A stretch of 8,341 nucleotides of DNA, taken from Chloroflexia bacterium (GTDB taxonomy: Bacteria > Chloroflexota > Chloroflexia > Thermomicrobiales > UBA6265). Location of the stretch: the NCBI GenBank assembly GCA_013698285.1, contig JACCVE010000520.1, positions 1-8,341 of the forward strand, in the 5' to 3' direction. Below are positions 4,848 through 8,341 of the stretch, in pieces (the stretch's first letter is position 1; every line of letters starts with the position of its first letter). Below the pieces are notes generated by a model. That model saw nothing but the letters and a program-made list of their open reading frames with translations. It was not told the origin of the DNA and ran no database searches. The position numbers and the translations under genes were made by a program.

Positions 4848-6845
4848 GTGGCCAAGTTGAAGTGGGGCATCATCGGGGCGGGGACGATCGCGCAGACGTT
4901 CGCGGGGGGCGTCGCCGCCTCCAACTCGGGCGAGATCGTGGCGGTCGGGAGCCGGACGGCGGAAGGAGCGCAGGCGTTCGCCGCGGAGTTCGGGATCCCC
5001 ACCCCCCATGGCTCGTACCAGGCCGTCCTCGACGACCCGGCGGTCGAGGCGGTCTACGTCGCGACGGTGCACCCTGCCCACGCCCGGCTGGCGATCCGGG
5101 CGGCGCGAGCGGGCAAGCACGTCCTGTGCGAGAAGCCGCTGGGGATGAACCACGCCGAGGCGATGGCGGCGGTCGAGGCGGCCCGGGAGCACGATGTCTT
5201 CCTGATGGAAGGCTACATGTACCGCTGTCACCCGTTCACCCGCCGGCTGGTCGACCTGGTCGCGGAGGGCACGATCGGTGAGGTGAGGCTGATTGAAGCC
5301 ACCTTCTCGTTCCACGCCGAGGTCGGGACCGATCACCGGCTCCGGAGCCAGGCGACGGCCGGGGGCGGCATCCTCGACGTGGGAGGCTATCCCGTCTCAA
5401 TGGCTCGCCTGATCGCGGGGGCGGGGATGGGGAAGCCGTTCGCGGAGCCGGTCTCGGTCGTGGCGGCCGGGACACTCGACCCCGAGACGGGCGTGGACGC
5501 CTGGACTTCGGCCCTGCTCGGCTTCGAGCGCGGCATCATTGCCCGGTTGACGACGGGCATTGCCCTGACGACCGAGAACGTGGTCCGCGTATTCGGCAGC
5601 GAGGGCAGCATCACGGTGCCCGAGCCATGGACGCTGCGTGGCAGTTCCCGCTCGACCACCTTTGACGTCCAGCGGCACGGGGAGGAGCCGCGTCAAGTCA
5701 CCGTCGAGGCGGACGCCGACCCGTGGACGATCGAGGCCGACACGGTCGCCGCCCACGTCGCCGCCCGCCAGGCGCCGGCCATGAACTGGGCCGACAGCCT
5801 CGGCAACGTCCGGACGACCGACCGGTGGCGGCAGGCGATCGGCCTGACCTACGAGGCGGAGCGACCGACCGCCCCCCGGCCCCCGATGCGGGGCGGCCAG
5901 TTGACCCGGCGCGACGACGCGGCCATGCCATACGGGACGATCGAGGGGATCGAGACGCCGGTCTCCCGCCTGGTGCTGGGCGTCGATAATCAGACGACGT
6001 TCCCGCACGCGGCCGTGATGTTCGACGACTTCTTCGAGAGGGGCGGCACGGCGTTCGACACGGCCTGGGTCTATGGCGTGGGAGTCTGCGAGACGATGTT
6101 CGGGCACTGGCTGAGCCAACGAGGAGTCCGCGACCGGGTGGTGATCCTCGGCAAGGGAGCGCACACGCCCTTCTGCACCCCGGACGGGGTCCGGTCGCAA
6201 TTGGCCCAGAGCCTCGAACGCCTCCAGACCGATCACCTCGACATCTACATGCTGCACCGGGACAATCCCGACGTGCCGGTCGGAGAGTTCATCTCGGTCC
6301 TCAACGAGTTGCGCGACGCGGGTCGGATGCGCGTGTTCGGGGCCTCGAACTGGCCGGTGGAACGGGTCAAGGAGGCCAATGCCTGGGCGGCGGCGAACGG
6401 GAAGCGGGGGTTCGCGGCGATCAGCAACAACTTCAGCCTGGCCCGGATGATCGAGCCGCCCTGGGCCGGTTGCCGCTCGGCGTCCGACCCCGAGACGCGG
6501 GCCTGGTTGACGGAGTCACATACGCCGCTCATGCCGTGGTCGAGCCAAGCGCGAGGCTTCTTCACCGGCCGGGCGAAGCCAGACGACCATACCGACCCAG
6601 AACTGGTGCGCTGCTGGTACGCCGACGACAACTTCGAGCGGCTGGCGCGGGTCGAGCGGTTCGCGGCCGAGCGGGAGGTGCCAACGGTGGCCGTTGCCCT
6701 GGCCTGGGTCCTCCACCAGCCCTTCCCGACGTTCCCACTGATCGGTCCCCGGACATTGGAAGAGACTCGAACCTCGATGGAGGCCATGGCGATCGAGCTC
6801 TCCGATGCCGACGCGGCCTGGCTCAACCTGGAGGGAGAGCGATAG
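4848..6845 (+). CDS. Fusion: Gfo/Idh/MocA oxidoreductase + aldo/keto reductase
   Basis: A single 665-residue frame joins two complete NAD(P)-dependent enzymes. Residues 1-340 are a Gfo/Idh/MocA-type sugar dehydrogenase: Rossmann GAGTIA (10-15), EKP (95-97) with catalytic Lys96, and GGGILDVGGYP (172-182), where Asp177 and Tyr181 occupy the conserved active-site region. Residues 338-359 form a Pro/Arg-rich linker. Residues 360-665 are an aldo/keto reductase with the full catalytic tetrad: Asp404 and Tyr409 (DTAWVYG), Lys436 (GKGAH) and His470 (MLHRD). A cofactor-loop-like GPRTLEET (633-640) follows. No ribosome binding site precedes Met360, so one polypeptide is expected. I chose GTG 4848 because the Rossmann strand begins just after it; GTG 4809, in frame, would add 13 residues and also has an AAGG nearby. 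The two sites could act in sequence on one sugar or polyol, recycling cofactor. Substrates are unknown. The MBL-fold gene follows after 102 bp. Confidence 0.93.
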   Translation: MAKLKWGIIGAGTIAQTFAGGVAASNSGEIVAVGSRTAEGAQAFAAEFGIPTPHGSYQAVLDDPAVEAVYVATVHPAHARLAIRAARAGKHVLCEKPLGMNHAEAMAAVEAAREHDVFLMEGYMYRCHPFTRRLVDLVAEGTIGEVRLIEATFSFHAEVGTDHRLRSQATAGGGILDVGGYPVSMARLIAGAGMGKPFAEPVSVVAAGTLDPETGVDAWTSALLGFERGIIARLTTGIALTTENVVRVFGSEGSITVPEPWTLRGSSRSTTFDVQRHGEEPRQVTVEADADPWTIEADTVAAHVAARQAPAMNWADSLGNVRTTDRWRQAIGLTYEAERPTAPRPPMRGGQLTRRDDAAMPYGTIEGIETPVSRLVLGVDNQTTFPHAAVMFDDFFERGGTAFDTAWVYGVGVCETMFGHWLSQRGVRDRVVILGKGAHTPFCTPDGVRSQLAQSLERLQTDHLDIYMLHRDNPDVPVGEFISVLNELRDAGRMRVFGASNWPVERVKEANAWAAANGKRGFAAISNNFSLARMIEPPWAGCRSASDPETRAWLTESHTPLMPWSSQARGFFTGRAKPDDHTDPELVRCWYADDNFERLARVERFAAEREVPTVAVALAWVLHQPFPTFPLIGPRTLEETRTSMEAMAIELSDADAAWLNLEGER

Positions 6846-6947
6846 GGAACGCCATGGCGTGGTTCATCGCGTGCATTGTCGGGTTATCGACGTAGGGCGG
6901 GGTGATTCGCCTCGCCGACACTGACGCATCCGCGATGGGAGACACCG
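6846..6947 (+). other. Intergenic spacer with a 12-bp palindrome and a weak hairpin
   Basis: The 102-bp gap between the fusion oxidoreductase and the hydrolase contains a perfect palindrome ACGCCATGGCGT (6849-6860), directly after the stop. It also holds a possible seven-pair stem with one G·U (6897-6903 with 6911-6917). No T-run and no clear promoter is seen, so the two genes are probably co-transcribed. Confidence 0.35.
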
Positions 6948-7754
6948 ATGGCCATCACAGCCACCGTCGAACGCCTGGGGCCCGATCTGATCCGGGTCCG
7001 GCACTTGATCGTTAATCTCTACCTGTGGGGCACCCCCGAGCGGTGGGTGCTGATCGACGCCGGCATGCCGGGGGCGACCGGCATCATCGTCGAGGCGGCC
7101 GAGGAGCACTTTGGGGAGAGAATCGCACCGGAAGCGGTCATCCTGACCCATGGCCATTTCGACCACGTCGGCGCCTTTCCGGACCTGTTCGAGCGATGGG
7201 ACGTGCCCGTCTACGCCCATCCCCTCGAACTGCCCTACCTGACTGGCCAGGAGAGCTATCCCCCGCCGGACCCCTTCATCGGCGAGGGCGTGATGCCGCT
7301 CTTGTCCATCGTGTTCCCGAAGGGGCCGATCGACCTTGGGGATCGCGTCAGGGCCTTGCCGCAGAATGGCGACGTGCCGGGCATGTCCGGCTGGCGGTGG
7401 ATCCATACCCCGGGGCACTCGGACGGGCATGTCTCCCTGTACCGGGACGACGATCGCTCCCTGATCGCCGGGGACGCGTTCGTGACGACCAAGCAAGAGT
7501 CGATCTACGCCATCTTCACCCAGGAACAGGAGGTCCACGGCCCACCCGCCTACTTCACCCCGGACTGGCGGGCGGCGAAGCGCTCCGTCGAGGCACTAGC
7601 CGCCCTGCGGCCGTCGCTCGCGGCGACCGGACACGGAACACCCATGCGGGGTGAGGACATGACGCGACAACTCGACGCCCTGTCGGCGAACTTTGAGGAG
7701 GTGGCTGTGCCGGATCACGGGAAGTATGTGCCGGACGAGATGAAAGGGTCGTAG
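6948..7754 (+). CDS. MBL-fold metallo-hydrolase
   Basis: A 268-residue member of the metallo-beta-lactamase-fold superfamily, probably a cytoplasmic hydrolase with a two-metal site. THGHFDH (67-73) supplies His68, His70, Asp72 and His73. The later ligands appear as His157 in TPGHSDGH (154-161), Asp176 in AGDAF (174-178) and His229 in TGHG (227-230). All expected metal ligands are therefore present. Length suits a stand-alone MBL domain of the glyoxalase-II-like group; there is no signal peptide. ATG 6948 has GGGAGA 5 nt upstream. It lies on the same strand, 102 bp after the fusion oxidoreductase, and may be in its operon, for example opening a lactone or thioester made by the oxidoreductases. 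That link is inference, and MBL folds have many substrates. Glyoxalase-II or lactonase activity cannot be told apart here. Confidence 0.92.
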   Translation: MAITATVERLGPDLIRVRHLIVNLYLWGTPERWVLIDAGMPGATGIIVEAAEEHFGERIAPEAVILTHGHFDHVGAFPDLFERWDVPVYAHPLELPYLTGQESYPPPDPFIGEGVMPLLSIVFPKGPIDLGDRVRALPQNGDVPGMSGWRWIHTPGHSDGHVSLYRDDDRSLIAGDAFVTTKQESIYAIFTQEQEVHGPPAYFTPDWRAAKRSVEALAALRPSLAATGHGTPMRGEDMTRQLDALSANFEEVAVPDHGKYVPDEMKGS

Positions 7755-7788
7755 TGGTTTGAGGTAGTCCGGCGCCGGGGAGATTGAT

Positions 7789-7824
7789 GACACGGGCCGG
7801 GCGCACCAGCGACCGGCCCGTGTC
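7789..7824. terminator. Strong bidirectional hairpin terminator
   Basis: GACACGGGCCGG (7789-7800) pairs perfectly with CCGGCCCGTGTC (7813-7824) around a 12-nt loop. It lies between the stop of the hydrolase gene (7754) and the end of the convergent gene at 7837, where a shared terminator is expected. There is no T-run, common in high-GC bacteria. A separate 10-bp palindrome, CCGGCGCCGG, lies just upstream at 7769-7778. Confidence 0.6.
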
Positions 7825-7836
7825 CGTGGTGGTCGG

Positions 7837-8341
7837 TCAGGGGCAACGACGAGACCAATGATCCTCCCTGACCTTGGTCTGGGCCAGTTCGAAGGTGCTG
7901 GCATTGGGCGTGACATCGACGTGGCGGTTGACCGCGTAGAGACCCTTCGGGGCGACGAGGAACAGGGCCAGGGCCCGCTCGCGGACGAGGCTAGCCAGCA
8001 TGTGGGTGATGTTGGACGCCTTGATGCGGGAGGTCTCCGTGACCAGTTCGGCGTACAGGTCCTCGAACTCGAGGACGACCGGTCAAGCCCGGAAAGCTCC
8101 CATCTCGCCGGCGAAGGCGGCGTGCATCTCCTGGCCGACCGAGTCCGCGGCCTGGGCATCTTGGTCGTGGATCAGGATGTCCCAAGCGAGGGGACACTCG
8201 CGGTTTGCCAGTCGACACCATGCGTCGGCCCGTTGCTCATCGTCGAGCGGGGACACCTCGGTGAGAATGCCGATGGCCACTTCGATATTCTTCGCGACCT
8301 GTCTCGCCAAGACCTCCAACTTGGCGGGGGCGGCGATCCGG
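7837..8341 (-). pseudogene. Unrecognised gene interrupted by an in-frame TGA (5' end beyond window)
   Basis: The minus-strand frame enters from the right edge and is open for 85 codons to TGA at 8083-8085. In the same frame it continues for another 81 codons to TGA at 7837-7839. Both parts look coding: about 86% of codons after the TGA end in G or C, and no start codon lies close after it, so two separate genes are unlikely. The upstream part reads like a helical, charged soluble protein (VAKNIEVAIGILTEV, then WCRLANRECPLAW). The downstream part contains VLEFEDLYAEL and ALALFLVAPKGLYAV. I do not recognise the family. The interruption may be a recent nonsense mutation, a sequence error, or recoding; a hairpin lies 6 nt after the TGA. 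If the TGA is a true stop, the product ends with GAFRA at 8086. Confidence 0.6.

Noticed and set aside
4166..5281. 371-residue plus-strand open frame spanning the divergent region
   Set aside because: It is antisense to the oxidase and out of frame with the fusion gene; its translation past 4800 is a Gly/Arg-rich shadow.
5397..6257. 286-residue minus-strand open frame inside the fusion gene
   Set aside because: Mirror frame of a gene with two full sets of catalytic motifs.
7596..8159. 187-residue minus-strand open frame at the right end
   Set aside because: Arg/Pro/Ser-rich shadow that would cross the 7789-7824 hairpin and run antisense into the hydrolase; the neighbouring frame has much better coding bias.
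1..8341. Reassignment of TGA to an amino acid in this genome
   Set aside because: The oxidase and the 114-residue gene both end at TGA at family-appropriate or sensible positions, so the codon is used as a stop.
1..8341. CRISPR array, tRNA, rRNA, insertion sequence or phage module
   Set aside because: No regularly spaced repeats, cloverleaf-like segments, transposase or integrase motifs, or phage structural genes were seen on either strand.

Overview
The window is GC-rich, with strongly GC-ended codons, several GTG starts and GGAG-type ribosome binding sites. Tight gene packing and a YtfQ/RbsA-type sugar importer fit a free-living heterotroph. Thermomicrobia-like Chloroflexota is my best guess, with high-GC Actinobacteria as the alternative. 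This rests on style and gene content, not on a marker gene.

Left block (1-2350, minus strand): a sugar ABC importer operon read right to left. A TTGACA/17/TATCGT promoter and a leader of roughly 157 nt precede a Tat-type, YtfQ-like substrate-binding protein (1097-2158). A strong intercistronic hairpin (1035-1069) follows. Next comes an RbsA/YtfR-type ATPase (start near 893) that runs off the left edge. The permease is presumably beyond the window.

Middle (2159-3066): about 900 bp with no convincing large gene. It holds perfect or near-perfect palindromes (2517-2538, 2607-2620, 2998-3013) and a doubtful 79-residue minus-strand ORF. A clearly coding but unrecognised 114-residue protein follows at 3067-3411, convergent with the next gene.

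Right-centre (3458-7754): a covalent-flavin oxidase of the monomeric sarcosine oxidase family (minus strand) is divergent from a 665-residue fusion of a Gfo/Idh/MocA oxidoreductase with a complete aldo/keto reductase (plus strand). An MBL-fold metallohydrolase follows in the same direction. A 7-8-7 inverted repeat sits in the divergent promoter region. Together with the importer, these look like a catabolic set for a sugar or amine-bearing sugar compound; the substrate is not visible from sequence.

Right edge (7837-8341, minus strand): an unrecognised gene entering from outside the window is interrupted by an in-frame TGA at 8083-8085. Codon bias typical of coding sequence continues for 81 codons to a second stop. 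It is either a fresh nonsense mutation, a sequence error, or recoding. A 12-bp perfect stem (7789-7824) separates it from the convergent hydrolase gene.

I saw no tRNA, rRNA, CRISPR array, insertion sequence or phage gene. The two most unusual items are the oxidoreductase fusion and the in-frame TGA.
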